Counted from the stretch's first letter, positions 44,386-53,911 are shown. The stretch is DNA of 64,000 bases from Sphingobacterium lactis (GCF_011046555.1 NZ_CP049246.1:1488001-1552000); one strand, 5' to 3'. Numbers and translations: made by a program. The notes: generated from the sequence alone by a model not told the origin.

Positions 44386-45207
44386 ATGTATTACAATCAA
44401 TATCGCGAAGAAAATAACCTGCCGAAGGCATTTGGGATATCCTCATTGGTGATGGCTGCCTTGGCAGCTATCGGATTCTTCATTGTCTTTGGTCAAGACA
44501 TTCCAGAATACGGTATGGGTGGTATCATCGTGAACTATGGTACATCCCCAGAAGGTATGGGTGATGACTATATGAGCGTGGATGAACCTTCCATGGATGA
44601 GAATGCGAATAATGTACGGCCCGATAAGATCGATCCGAATTCAACACCGATCCCTACACCATCCCAGCAGGTAGCCGATAAGGCTGTCGCCACGCAGGAT
44701 GTGGAAGAGGCACCCGTTGTTGCCAAAGCGGAGAAACCTGTAAAGGCGGTCGCTGAACAGACCACAGCGGAGAAAAAGAACGCTACACCGGCAGTAAATC
44801 CAAATGCCCTGTACAAAGGGAAAAAGAACAATGCACAGGGAACAGGTGATGGTACAGGGTCCACAGCCGGAAACCAAGGCTCCAAACTGGGTGACCCATT
44901 GGCCAGCAACTATGGTGAAGGTGGTTCCGGATTCGGAAATGCCATGCTTTCCCTGGAGAATAGACGCTTTACCGTCCCACCAAAGATTGATGATAACGGC
45001 CAACAGACCGGAATTGTCAAGATTGAATTTACCGTGGACAAAAGTGGTAAAATCGTCCGTGCAAGACAGGCCAAAGGAACCACGATCGCGGATTACCGTT
45101 TGATCGAGAAATGTATCCGTGCGGTGGAAAATGCACGCCTGAACGAGCTCCCTAATGCTCCACAGACCCAAACCGGTCTGATTACTTTCAGATTTAGAGT
45201 ACGATAA
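44386..45207 (+). CDS. TonB-family energy transducer
   Basis: A 273-residue protein anchored by one helix (about 16-35), with a long Pro/Ala/Lys/Gly-rich periplasmic linker (about 60-190) and a C-terminal TonB/TolA-like domain (about 195-273, IVKIEFTVDKSGKIVRARQAKG, RAVENARLNELP). The linker could span the periplasm. The fixed place behind a plug-less barrel suggests service to that complex, though it may also energise receptors such as those at 28941 and 57589. It is 10 bases before folC. Confidence 0.85.
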   Translation: MYYNQYREENNLPKAFGISSLVMAALAAIGFFIVFGQDIPEYGMGGIIVNYGTSPEGMGDDYMSVDEPSMDENANNVRPDKIDPNSTPIPTPSQQVADKAVATQDVEEAPVVAKAEKPVKAVAEQTTAEKKNATPAVNPNALYKGKKNNAQGTGDGTGSTAGNQGSKLGDPLASNYGEGGSGFGNAMLSLENRRFTVPPKIDDNGQQTGIVKIEFTVDKSGKIVRARQAKGTTIADYRLIEKCIRAVENARLNELPNAPQTQTGLITFRFRVR

Positions 45208-45217
45208 TACTGCATAT

Positions 45218-46519
45218 ATGAAAACATTTACAGAGGTAATCGAGTATCTTTTTGCTCGATTACCTATGTTTACACGTGATGGTGCCTCAGCCATCAACCC
45301 CGACGTCGATAAGACCCTATTGTTTTGCCAGCACTTCGGCAACCCCCAGCACAAATTCAAATCCATACATATCGCCGGTACCAACGGCAAGGGATCATCC
45401 TCACACATGACCGCCTCCATTTTGGCAGCAGCAGGCCTGAAGACAGGATTATATACCTCGCCTCATTTGGTGGACTTCAGAGAGCGCATCCGCATCGATG
45501 GGCAGATGATTCCCCAGCAATGGGTAGTGGATTTCGTCAATGCCAACCGGGAATTCATCGAGGACATCAAACCTTCGTTTTTTGAAGTCACCGTTGCGAT
45601 GGCATTTGCTTTCTTTGCAGAAGAGCAGGTGGACATCGCTGTGATCGAGGTCGGTTTGGGTGGAAGGCTCGATAGCACAAACATCATCCTACCGGAATTA
45701 TGCCTCATCACCAATATCGGCATGGACCATATGAATATCCTTGGTGATACCATTCAGGAGATCGCTGGGGAAAAGGCCGGCATTATCAAGCCTGGCGTTC
45801 CGGTAATTGTGTCGGAGAAACAGGAAGAGATCGTCTCTGTTTTTGTGGACAAAGCGGCAGCAGGTGATAGTCCGCTAACTTTTGCGGAGGATGTATATAC
45901 CGTTCGTCAATCCGAAAGGAAACTGACGGGGATGGATGTCGCGGTTGAGGATGTCAAGACTAAGGAATGCCATGTATGGCACCTGGACCTGGCCGGATCT
46001 TACCAACGGAAAAATATTATTGGGGTGCTCTGCGTAGTGGATAGCCTTCGTGAAATGGGGTATACCCTGACGGAAGAACAGGTACGCTATGGTCTGTCCC
46101 ATGTGCAACAGGCAACCGGTTTGCGTGGGCGTTGGGAAACCCTGAGCACCGATCCTTGGGTGATCTGTGATACCGGACATAATGAGGACGGCATTAAAGC
46201 CGTGGTACGAAACCTGACCACCCTTAATTTTCATCACTTGCACATCGTCATGGGCGCAATGAAGGATAAAGACCTGGCACATATCCTTCCACAACTGCCT
46301 AAGCATGCGCATTATTACTTTGGAGCACCTGACATGCCAAGAGCGATGAGTGCCGCGGAACTAACCGAGCAGGCAGCATCCTTCGATTTGCAGGGCAATC
46401 CATACCCTAGCGTGGAAGATGCTTACCAAGAGGCATTAAAAGCGTATAAGGAAGGTGATTTGATCTTTATCGGTGGAAGTACCTTTGTTGTCGCTGAGGT
46501 CTTGACTAATCATTCTTAG
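45218..46519 (+). CDS. folC: Bifunctional folylpolyglutamate/dihydrofolate synthase
   Basis: A 433-residue Mur-ligase-like enzyme that makes dihydrofolate and adds glutamates to folate. The ATP loop is IAGTNGKGSSSHMTAS, then GLYTSPHLVDFRERIRIDG, EVGLGGRLDSTNI, LITNIGMDHMNILGDTIQEIAGEKAGIIK and DTGHNEDGI. It follows tonB by 10 bases and is probably cotranscribed, without an evident functional link. It overlaps the convergent ansA by 14 bases, with no terminator between. Confidence 0.95.
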   Translation: MKTFTEVIEYLFARLPMFTRDGASAINPDVDKTLLFCQHFGNPQHKFKSIHIAGTNGKGSSSHMTASILAAAGLKTGLYTSPHLVDFRERIRIDGQMIPQQWVVDFVNANREFIEDIKPSFFEVTVAMAFAFFAEEQVDIAVIEVGLGGRLDSTNIILPELCLITNIGMDHMNILGDTIQEIAGEKAGIIKPGVPVIVSEKQEEIVSVFVDKAAAGDSPLTFAEDVYTVRQSERKLTGMDVAVEDVKTKECHVWHLDLAGSYQRKNIIGVLCVVDSLREMGYTLTEEQVRYGLSHVQQATGLRGRWETLSTDPWVICDTGHNEDGIKAVVRNLTTLNFHHLHIVMGAMKDKDLAHILPQLPKHAHYYFGAPDMPRAMSAAELTEQAASFDLQGNPYPSVEDAYQEALKAYKEGDLIFIGGSTFVVAEVLTNHS

Positions 46520-47528
46520 TCAATTCCCCGCGAATAGGCTGCTGTACCCAATGTGCTACTTCTTCTTGGCTGGATAATTCCCCCTGAAGGTACATGAGCT
46601 TGGTTACAGCGGTCTCAAATGTCATGTCATACCCATTGAGTACACCAATGGTCTGAAGGCCCTGAGAGGTCTCGTAACGCCCCAGTTCTACCGAACCAAC
46701 CTTGCACTGGGAAATGTCCAGGATGTTCTTTCCGGATTTAATAGCACCTTCCAGAAGATCCAAGAACCACTTATCCGTCATGGTATTGCCGCTACCGAAA
46801 GTTTCCATAACGATACTGCGTACATTGGAGTTCAATACAGCTTCAATAGTTTCCGTACTGATGCCCGGGAATAACTTCAAAACCCCAACTTGGTTGTCGA
46901 TATCGTAATGACAGATGAATTCCTTGTCGTCATTATTTAAGAGGACTTCCTCGTTGTAGCGGATATGGATGCCCGCCTCAGCAAGAACAGGGTAATTCGG
47001 AGAGCGGAAAGCCTCGAATTTATCCGAATTGTATTTGAAGGAGCGGTTTCCACGGAAGAGCTTGTTGTCGAACAGAATGCAGACTTCTTGAATAATGGAA
47101 CGTCCATCTTTCTTGGCGGATGCGATTTCCAGGGCGGTCATCAGGTTCTCACGTGCATCGGTGCGGATTTCGCCGATCGGGAGCTGTGATCCGGAGAAAA
47201 TTACCGGTTTCTGCAAGCCTTCCAAGAGGAAGCTCAGCATGGATGCGGAAAACGCCATGGTATCGGAACCGTGTAAGACCACAAAACCATCATACTTCGT
47301 GTAATTGTCGCGGATAATCTTTGCCATTTCCAACCAGATGCTTGGGCGCATGTTGGAAGAATCGATGATGGGATCAAAAGAATGGACCGTCAGTTCATAG
47401 TTCAAGCGACTGAGGTCGGGTAAATTCTTTTCAATTAATTCAAAATCAAATGGAATAAAGGTACCTGTTTCTTCATCTTGTACCATACCAATTGTTCCAC
47501 CGGTGTAAATGATGAATATATTGTGCAT
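46506..47528 (-). CDS. ansA: Type I L-asparaginase
   Basis: A 340-residue cytoplasmic asparaginase releasing ammonia from Asn. The first catalytic Thr lies in IIYTGGTIGM (residues 6-15) and the second in VLHGSDTMAFSASML; SNMRPSIW is also conserved. No signal peptide is present, as expected for type I. It lies 3 bases after tatD on the same strand, forming a tatD-ansA operon. Confidence 0.95.
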   Translation of the reverse strand: MHNIFIIYTGGTIGMVQDEETGTFIPFDFELIEKNLPDLSRLNYELTVHSFDPIIDSSNMRPSIWLEMAKIIRDNYTKYDGFVVLHGSDTMAFSASMLSFLLEGLQKPVIFSGSQLPIGEIRTDARENLMTALEIASAKKDGRSIIQEVCILFDNKLFRGNRSFKYNSDKFEAFRSPNYPVLAEAGIHIRYNEEVLLNNDDKEFICHYDIDNQVGVLKLFPGISTETIEAVLNSNVRSIVMETFGSGNTMTDKWFLDLLEGAIKSGKNILDISQCKVGSVELGRYETSQGLQTIGVLNGYDMTFETAVTKLMYLQGELSSQEEVAHWVQQPIRGELTKND

Positions 47529-47531
47529 CGA

Positions 47532-48326
47532 TTAAATTTTAAAGATTAGTTTGGAGTTATTTGTTGTTATTTCAGCAATCTTATCGATTGCCATCTCATG
47601 GATGTCTGCTAATTTTTCGGCTACATAGTACAGGTAGCTGCTTTCATTTTCTTTACCACGGAAAGGCACGGGAGCGAGGTAGGGTGCATCTGTTTCCAGT
47701 ACAATGTGCTTGAGATCGATCTCCTTTACAACGGCATCCAGTCCGGCCTTCTTAAAGGTCAGGACGCCACCGATTCCGAGCATGAAACCGAGGTTAATCG
47801 CGCGATGGGCTTGCTCCAGATTGCCCGTGAAGCAATGGAAGATCCCGAATAGCCGTTCGTCCTTTTCGGACTCCAAGACCTCGAATACCTCATCGAAAGC
47901 CTCTCGGCAATGGATGGAAATCGGTAAGCCCATTTCTTTCGCCCAGCGGATCTGCTGGCGGAAGGCTTCCTGTTGCCAGGCTAGTGTGGACTTGTCCCAA
48001 TAGAGGTCAATGCCGATCTCACCGATCGCATAGATCTTGGCCGTATCGATGCGCTGACGGATGGTAGCCAATACCTCCTGGAAATTTTCCTTTACGTCGC
48101 ATGGGTGCAACCCCAACATGGGGAAACAATTCGATGGGTAGGCATCGACCGTTTCGAAGACCTTTTCCATCGAGTCGATATCGACATTCGGAAGGAATAG
48201 ACGGGTAATACCCTGATCAAAACAACGCTGCATCTGCTCCGCCAATTTAGGGGTGCCTGCATGGTAGTAAATATGGGTATGTGTATCCGTTAAGGTCTGA
48301 TTCTTTAGGTCAATTTGCGCTGCCAT
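47532..48326 (-). CDS. tatD: TatD-family metal-dependent hydrolase
   Basis: A 264-residue TIM-barrel nuclease-like hydrolase. Metal ligands are seen in TDTHTHIYYH, GEIGIDLYWD, SIHCREAFDE, GIFHCFTGN and ETDAPYLAP. Family members are 3'-5' DNases or related hydrolases. It heads the tatD-ansA pair. A minus-strand -7 box TAACTTTG (48332-48339) ends 5 bases from the ATG, so the mRNA may have almost no leader. Confidence 0.93.
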   Translation of the reverse strand: MAAQIDLKNQTLTDTHTHIYYHAGTPKLAEQMQRCFDQGITRLFLPNVDIDSMEKVFETVDAYPSNCFPMLGLHPCDVKENFQEVLATIRQRIDTAKIYAIGEIGIDLYWDKSTLAWQQEAFRQQIRWAKEMGLPISIHCREAFDEVFEVLESEKDERLFGIFHCFTGNLEQAHRAINLGFMLGIGGVLTFKKAGLDAVVKEIDLKHIVLETDAPYLAPVPFRGKENESSYLYYVAEKLADIHEMAIDKIAEITTNNSKLIFKI

Positions 48327-48331
48327 GGTGC

Positions 48332-48339
48332 CAAAGTTA
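48332..48339 (-). promoter_or_regulatory. Candidate -7 element abutting the tatD start
   Basis: The minus strand reads TAACTTTG, exact to TAnnTTTG; the predicted start is about 2 bases before the ATG. Confidence 0.5.
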
Positions 48340-48371
48340 ACATATTGTTAGTTAACCTGTTTGAAATGAAT

Positions 48372-48410
48372 AAAAAAACGCAGTTATCATAATGAAAACT
48401 GCGTTTTTTT
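48372..48410 (-). terminator. Terminator of the FKBP gene
   Basis: AAAAAAACGCAGTT / AACTGCGTTTTTTT, a 14-bp stem around an 11-base loop, after the FKBP stop on the minus strand. Confidence 0.9.
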
Positions 48411-48435
48411 AAGAATATTGTAATTTATCACCTGT

Positions 48436-49425
48436 TTAGTTAACAGGAATTTGAGTAGGTGCTCCAGTCGGTGGAGTTACCTGTGGTGTATCACCTTTAG
48501 GGCCTGCAATGATGTCCGTGATTTCCACATCAAACACCAATGGTGCATACGGTGGAATCAAGTTGCTTTGCTGACGCTCACCATAACCTAAAGCTGAAGG
48601 AATGATGAAAGTAGCTTTTGATCCTTTTTTCAATAATTGAAGACCTTCAGTCCATCCTTGAATCACTGGTGTGTGTCCGATACGAACGCGCAATGGCTCA
48701 TATTGTTTCATCGGGTGGAAGCTGTTTTCTTTCTTCGCGATATCCAAATTGCTGGTATCGAAAACTTTTCCATTCGTTAATTTACCGGTATAGTTCAATA
48801 CTACGGTATCACCAACTACAGGATTAGCACCTTTACCTTCTTCTTTGATTACGTACTGTAAACCTGAAGCAGTTTTCTTTGGTTGCAATTTGTTTTTTTC
48901 AACGAATCCAGCGATTTTGCTCTCTTCTGCTTTCTTCAAGCCTTCCATTTCGCCCATGTAGTATTTGTTTACTTGGTCAAAAAGTGCTGAATCAGTTAAG
49001 TTACCTTTCTTAAAGTGTTTTTTGACTTTAATCGTGAATTGGATGTACTTGTCTGCGAATTCTGGTTTAGGTTGTCCAGTTCTAGCAGCCATGGTATCTA
49101 AATCCAATTTAAATACGGCGCTATCACCTTCACCTAACATTTTTAGGATTGTGTTATTGTCACCTGGGTAACCACCTTGCATTAAGGAATCTGGAACGAT
49201 AGGTGCAATCTGCGGTAATCCAAGGTCATATGTGCTAGCCAAAAGGGAGTCACGGTCTGTTTTAACAACGATGTCCATGGCAAGAACGTCACCACCTACT
49301 GCTTTTTCGCTGGCTTTGTCCTCGAAGAACTTGTATTCTAGGCCACCTTCGCCTTTTTTGAAATTCTGGCAAGATGCAAGCGCTAGACCTGCTACTGCTG
49401 TTAATACTAAAATTGATTTTTTCAT
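48436..49425 (-). CDS. FKBP-type peptidyl-prolyl isomerase lipoprotein
   Basis: A 329-residue lipoprotein (lipobox LALASC, Cys19) with an N-terminal FKBP-related or linker region (about 25-170) and a C-terminal FKBP domain (about 195-305, GDTVVLNYTGKLTNGKVFDTS, VIQGWTEGLQLLKKGSKATFIIPSALGYG). It should help protein folding in the periplasm or on the outer membrane. The tail is Pro/Thr-rich. It lies 28 bases after nrnA on the same strand. Confidence 0.93.
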   Translation of the reverse strand: MKKSILVLTAVAGLALASCQNFKKGEGGLEYKFFEDKASEKAVGGDVLAMDIVVKTDRDSLLASTYDLGLPQIAPIVPDSLMQGGYPGDNNTILKMLGEGDSAVFKLDLDTMAARTGQPKPEFADKYIQFTIKVKKHFKKGNLTDSALFDQVNKYYMGEMEGLKKAEESKIAGFVEKNKLQPKKTASGLQYVIKEEGKGANPVVGDTVVLNYTGKLTNGKVFDTSNLDIAKKENSFHPMKQYEPLRVRIGHTPVIQGWTEGLQLLKKGSKATFIIPSALGYGERQQSNLIPPYAPLVFDVEITDIIAGPKGDTPQVTPPTGAPTQIPVN

Positions 49426-49453
49426 TTTTCTATTTATAACGCTTATTATATGC

Positions 49454-50461
49454 TTATGTTAAATACTCTTTATATTCCGGTAATACCGATTTGAAACGGT
49501 TCACGACAGTCTGTAGATCTTCCGTTGAATTTCCACCGGCAGCATTCAAATGGCCACCGCCATTGAAATGTTTCTTGCAGATTTCATTGCAAGGGATATC
49601 GCCAATGGAACGCAAAGATAATTTAATTAATTCAGTTCTATCAACAAATAGTCCTGCCAATCGAATGCCTTTGATCGATAGGGCGTAGTTCACCAACCCT
49701 TCGGTATCACCAGTGGTCACATTGAACTTCTGCAGATCCTCGCGGGTCAAAGCAAAAAGTGCTGTATGGTATTCCGGAATCACTTCCAGGCAATTCAGTA
49801 GGCAATAGCCCAAGAATTTTAATCGGTTCTCCGTAGAGCTGTTGTAGATGTTCTCATGGATCTCCCAGTTTCGTGCGCCTGCATCAATCAGGTTGGCAAT
49901 GATATGGTGAACGGCAGAGGTGGTTGACTTGAAGCGGAACGATCCAGTATCCGTCATAATACCGGTATATAGGCAACTGGCAATTACATCATCAATACCT
50001 TCCTTGTCGTTATAGACGTCGGCAATAAAAGTATACACCAGCTGAGCAGTTGCTGCAGCATTGGAATCCCAATAGGACACCTGTGCGAAATCTTCGGGAT
50101 CCAGGTGATGGTCGATCATCCATTTCTGCCCTTTGGCTGCGCGGATAACCGGTTCCAGGATATTGGTACGGGAAAGTGCACTGTAATCCAAACAGAAAAT
50201 AATCGCTGCCTCATCGAACAGTTGTTGTGCACGATCTGGCTGTTCCGGATAATAGATCAAGGTCTCAAAACCGGGCATCCACTCCAAGAAGGCAGGGAAA
50301 TCCGAAGAAAGCACAACATGCACGTCATGTCCCTTCTTTTTCAACCAATGGTATAGACCCAATGACGAGCCTAACGCATCGCCATCCGGTTTATGATGGG
50401 TTGTGATGATAATCTTCTTAGGTTTAGCTAGTTCTGTTAAAAATTCTTCTCCTTGTAACAT
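49454..50461 (-). CDS. nrnA: DHH-family phosphoesterase, NrnA-like oligoribonuclease/pAp phosphatase
   Basis: A 335-residue cytoplasmic enzyme. Metal motifs are HHKPDGDALGSSLG (residues 21-34), CLDYS and the DHH motif IDHHLDP; the C-terminal DHHA1 domain has the nucleotide-binding KKHFNGGGHLNAAGG. NrnA degrades nanoRNAs and pAp. It precedes the FKBP gene in the same direction. The -7 box at 50478-50485 gives a short leader of about 13 nt. Confidence 0.94.
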   Translation of the reverse strand: MLQGEEFLTELAKPKKIIITTHHKPDGDALGSSLGLYHWLKKKGHDVHVVLSSDFPAFLEWMPGFETLIYYPEQPDRAQQLFDEAAIIFCLDYSALSRTNILEPVIRAAKGQKWMIDHHLDPEDFAQVSYWDSNAAATAQLVYTFIADVYNDKEGIDDVIASCLYTGIMTDTGSFRFKSTTSAVHHIIANLIDAGARNWEIHENIYNSSTENRLKFLGYCLLNCLEVIPEYHTALFALTREDLQKFNVTTGDTEGLVNYALSIKGIRLAGLFVDRTELIKLSLRSIGDIPCNEICKKHFNGGGHLNAAGGNSTEDLQTVVNRFKSVLPEYKEYLT

Positions 50462-50477
50462 ACGTATTTTGTGATTG

Positions 50478-50485
50478 CAAACCTA
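50478..50485 (-). promoter_or_regulatory. Candidate -7 element of nrnA
   Basis: The minus strand reads TAGGTTTG, exact to TAnnTTTG. Confidence 0.5.
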
Positions 50486-50578
50486 CTGAAAAAAAATCTG
50501 CAAATAAAAAAAATTAACGGCTAAAGTTGTACCGCTTGCAAATTAAGCGATGTCCTGAAAAGCTTGATTACGAACAGC

Positions 50579-53230
50579 TTAATGCCTGTAGGCATAAAGT
50601 TTGAAATCGCGCTTCGTACTGATCAAGTAATTGCCTGTATTGTAATTGATTTTACCATAGTAAAATAGGGGCTGCGCTTCCAATGGGAATCCTTCCAGCA
50701 CGCCACCATCCGAATTGAAGACATAAATCAGGTTATTTCCCTGAACGGCAATCCCCAGCTGTTTCATACCCCCTGGAGCAGGGAAGAACAAGGGCTCGTC
50801 GGCAATATTCTGTGAGAATGTATAGTCAAAAACAGGACGCAACGGGTCCGCCAATTCATACACCTGCAAAACATTGCCATCTGTAATCAGCATTTCCGGT
50901 GTGGAATTGCCTTGTATGTTTTCTACATATACCTTGAATCCGGAGCGCCAAGTACCTTCCGTGACAACCTTCGTCGTGCCATCACCTTGGATTTCATGCA
51001 CCTGGCCAGCATCATCAACGGCATAGAATATGTAACGGTTGTCCCTGTTCAATACAGCCAATGGGCTCACGAAATTCACGTCGCCTTCCAGATCGATCTG
51101 CTTGGCTTCATTTCCGGAAGCATCAAAAAAGTAGATGCGCCCGTAGCTGGTCTGCACCACGATCTGATTGTCCAACAATTGCGGCAAACCGAGGATTTCC
51201 CCTTCCACCTGTACATTGTCCCAGCCTGTAATCGGTCCGCCATCCATGTCGTATGCTAAAAGGCGGGAGGAAGCAGGGATAATTATACGTTCCTGACCAT
51301 CCCAATCCACCACGATGGGTTTTCCGGTTGGCTCAGCTGGTAAGCTCGTGGAGAAACCACTGAGGTTCTTGCCTTCGGTATCCATCCGGTATAGTCTTCT
51401 GCGATCCGTTACGGCCAAGAGGCTGCGGTCCTTCAATTGTTGGATGCCGCCTACTAATCTTCCCGCAACTAGGGTAGACCATTGTTTGGTTCCCGATGGG
51501 TGAATGGCATGTAGGGTATGGTCCTGCTCCTGTGCGATGATCATCTGTGACGTGTCCGCATATTCGAAGACATACGGGCCATTGATCAGGCGGCTGCCCA
51601 ATTTATATTCCCATTCCGCATTTTCGCCCAGGCGATTCTTGCTCTTGTAGATGGCGTAGAATCGGCTCAGGAAATTGCCGCCATTTCCGGACAGCTGCAG
51701 CGACCACGAGTAAAATTCTTGGTAGCCATATTCTTCATCGTTGCGGAAGTTCCTGCTGTATTTATCATTCAGCACATTCTGAAGGAAATTCTTCGCATTG
51801 CCGGAGTTCAGGAAGAACGTCACATTGGCTTCATTTCCCTGAATCTGTTCATAATTCTTGAATCCCAATTCACCGACCAAGAGATCCCGTCGGTTCCACT
51901 TGCGGCGGTATTCTGTGAGGGTACTCTGATGGTTCGCCATAACCAATAGGTCATCGATCAAGATGAAATAAGGTCTGGAAAAAGCTTTCAGGCCATCCCC
52001 AAAAAAACGGTATGGCATATTCGCATAGCGGAATCGGTAGATGCTGTCACCAACGCTCTCCGCAAAGTCACTGAGCGTGGAGTCCAATACTGTAGTGTCC
52101 TTAAGGCTCACAAATCCCAGATAGTCCGAATTGGTCTGCTCCACGACGGCAAAATTACCGGCCAGGTTGTTCCGGAAAGCATCCAGCATGCCTTCTTTTT
52201 CTTTTTTCAACTGTGTTTCCTGTCCCTGCAATTGCTTGAAGTTGTCCTGCGTGGATTGCCAGCGACTGAGGTCCGAAAACCAAGTCGAAGCATCACTGAA
52301 GGAATATTCAATGAAAATCATGCTGTTGGATGGGAAATAGTTGTACAACCGTTGGGTTGATTTCTGTTGGTTGGCAAAAAGCGCTATATATTCCTTTTCG
52401 GTATCGACCAATTCACTTTCCCCGGTCAGCATCAGGGCATCATTCTTATAGTTGATGTTCCAGACGGTTTGTCCTTTTAGATTGATGAACTGCCGAAGGA
52501 AATCACCCGCTCTATTTTTCTTGAATGCTGCTACGAAAGCGGGCATATTTTGTTGTGGCAAATAGACGGTGAAAGGGGCATTTCTGTTGTTGTGCTCATT
52601 GAAGAACGTCAATTGTTCCTCATTTAATTTCGGGGTCTTCCTATCATTGATCTTGAACAACAGTTCTTTGTCAAAGCTGGCAAAGAAGATGTTCTCCAGG
52701 TAAGAAACATAGAAGATGGAATCGGTCAATTTATGGTCTCGTTCAACGGTATCTTTTTCCGTTTTAAGAAACTGATAGATGCGGATTCCTGCTGTATCCT
52801 GCGTAGTGACTTTATACTTGGAACTGATCGTCAGCATGCCCTGGTCAACCTCCGCCTGTTTGAGTTTGGTTTGGCTTGGTACACTGAACAAGGTACTCAC
52901 GGATTCCTTCCCTGGATGGAGGGAAATGAAAACATCCGTTCCATTAATGTATTCATCCAGGTTTTGACTGCGCAATACATGATTCTTGAGGTGATTCAAT
53001 TGGTCCATCTGTTGCTTCCCGAGCATGGCTTCGAAGATTTCAAAGTCCATGAACGTTTTATCTGTGGATGCATCATTCACAAAGGATGTGATCAAATACG
53101 TATCTGCAGGTAAATGTTGGATGGGTCGTACGGCTTCTTTCTTCTCTTTATTCAGATCTCCGAAATAGAACACCGAAGCAACGACCACGGCTATGAAGAG
53201 GAGAACGGAAACAATAATTGTATTTCTCAT
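50579..53230 (-). CDS. Large membrane-anchored protein of unknown function with a C-terminal propeller-like region
   Basis: An 883-residue protein with one N-terminal membrane helix (about 4-23) and a long extracytoplasmic part. Residues about 40-540 are a mixed alpha/beta region with repeated patterns of DUF3352 type (PADTYLITSFVND, NSMIFIEYSFSDA); residues about 565-883 show repeated beta blades (HTLHAIHPSGTKQWSTLV, RRRLYRMDTEGKNLSG, RLLAYDMDGG, GRIYFFDASGNEAKQ, VYVFNSDGG-like) that suggest a PQQ-like beta-propeller. No catalytic motif is recognised. It has its own promoter and is divergent from the DUF423 gene. Confidence 0.8.
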   Translation of the reverse strand: MRNTIIVSVLLFIAVVVASVFYFGDLNKEKKEAVRPIQHLPADTYLITSFVNDASTDKTFMDFEIFEAMLGKQQMDQLNHLKNHVLRSQNLDEYINGTDVFISLHPGKESVSTLFSVPSQTKLKQAEVDQGMLTISSKYKVTTQDTAGIRIYQFLKTEKDTVERDHKLTDSIFYVSYLENIFFASFDKELLFKINDRKTPKLNEEQLTFFNEHNNRNAPFTVYLPQQNMPAFVAAFKKNRAGDFLRQFINLKGQTVWNINYKNDALMLTGESELVDTEKEYIALFANQQKSTQRLYNYFPSNSMIFIEYSFSDASTWFSDLSRWQSTQDNFKQLQGQETQLKKEKEGMLDAFRNNLAGNFAVVEQTNSDYLGFVSLKDTTVLDSTLSDFAESVGDSIYRFRYANMPYRFFGDGLKAFSRPYFILIDDLLVMANHQSTLTEYRRKWNRRDLLVGELGFKNYEQIQGNEANVTFFLNSGNAKNFLQNVLNDKYSRNFRNDEEYGYQEFYSWSLQLSGNGGNFLSRFYAIYKSKNRLGENAEWEYKLGSRLINGPYVFEYADTSQMIIAQEQDHTLHAIHPSGTKQWSTLVAGRLVGGIQQLKDRSLLAVTDRRRLYRMDTEGKNLSGFSTSLPAEPTGKPIVVDWDGQERIIIPASSRLLAYDMDGGPITGWDNVQVEGEILGLPQLLDNQIVVQTSYGRIYFFDASGNEAKQIDLEGDVNFVSPLAVLNRDNRYIFYAVDDAGQVHEIQGDGTTKVVTEGTWRSGFKVYVENIQGNSTPEMLITDGNVLQVYELADPLRPVFDYTFSQNIADEPLFFPAPGGMKQLGIAVQGNNLIYVFNSDGGVLEGFPLEAQPLFYYGKINYNTGNYLISTKRDFKLYAYRH

Positions 53231-53282
53231 GGACGAAAAGACTTCCTTTTATTTGTTTTCAATTTCAATATAGACAAAAATG

Positions 53283-53290
53283 CAAAATTA
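53283..53290 (-). promoter_or_regulatory. Candidate -7 element of the 883-residue protein gene
   Basis: The minus strand reads TAATTTTG, exact to TAnnTTTG; leader about 50 nt. Confidence 0.45.
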
Positions 53291-53361
53291 GGAGTGGTTT
53301 TATGATTTATTTTATACATTTATAAACGAAAAATCATAAGCGATTATTTTAGCTTCAATTT

Positions 53362-53751
53362 ATGAACAAACAAATTATCCTGACTGCTGCTTTTTTTGGG
53401 CTGTTAGCTGTAATTCTTGGCGCTTTCGGCGCACATGGTTTGGAAGGTAAGATTTCCGATAAACAATTGGAAACGTGGGGGACAGCAAATCAGTACCATT
53501 TCTACCACACCCTAGCCTTATTGTTCTTATCGACATTCTCTAGAGCAAAAAGCCAATCGATTAAGGTTTCCTACATCATGTTCACCCTGGGTATATTCTT
53601 GTTTTCGGGTTCACTTTACCTATTGAGCACAAGAAATCTATTGGGCATCGAAAATATTTCCATCATCGGTCCGGTAACTCCATTGGGCGGACTATGTTTT
53701 ATGGTCGGGTGGATCGCACTTTTTGTTGCCGCAATGAAGAACAGGGCATAG
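53362..53751 (+). CDS. DUF423-family membrane protein
   Basis: A 129-residue inner membrane protein with four hydrophobic helices. AAFFGLLAVILGAFGAHGL at the start, NQYHFYHTLALL and IGPVTPLGGLCFMVGWI match the DUF423 (YgdD/TMEM256-like) family. The family has no established function. A strong palindromic terminator follows at 53796-53818. Confidence 0.92.
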   Translation: MNKQIILTAAFFGLLAVILGAFGAHGLEGKISDKQLETWGTANQYHFYHTLALLFLSTFSRAKSQSIKVSYIMFTLGIFLFSGSLYLLSTRNLLGIENISIIGPVTPLGGLCFMVGWIALFVAAMKNRA

Positions 53752-53795
53752 CACGAGAGACGTGTACATAACGATGTGAAAAACGAGATATTGAG

Positions 53796-53818
53796 GCGAC
53801 CCTAGGGTCGCTTTTTTT
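53796..53818 (+). terminator. Terminator of the DUF423 gene
   Basis: GCGACCCTAGGGTCGC (53796-53811), a complete palindrome folding into a tight hairpin, followed by seven T. Confidence 0.9.
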
Positions 53819-53911
53819 ATGATCGTCGGCGAAGGAGCTGTTTTTATATGTGAAATAGGCGAGTCGCTTGTTATCGCACTGCCAGATGGGGTTTAAACCC
53901 GAGAAAAATGT

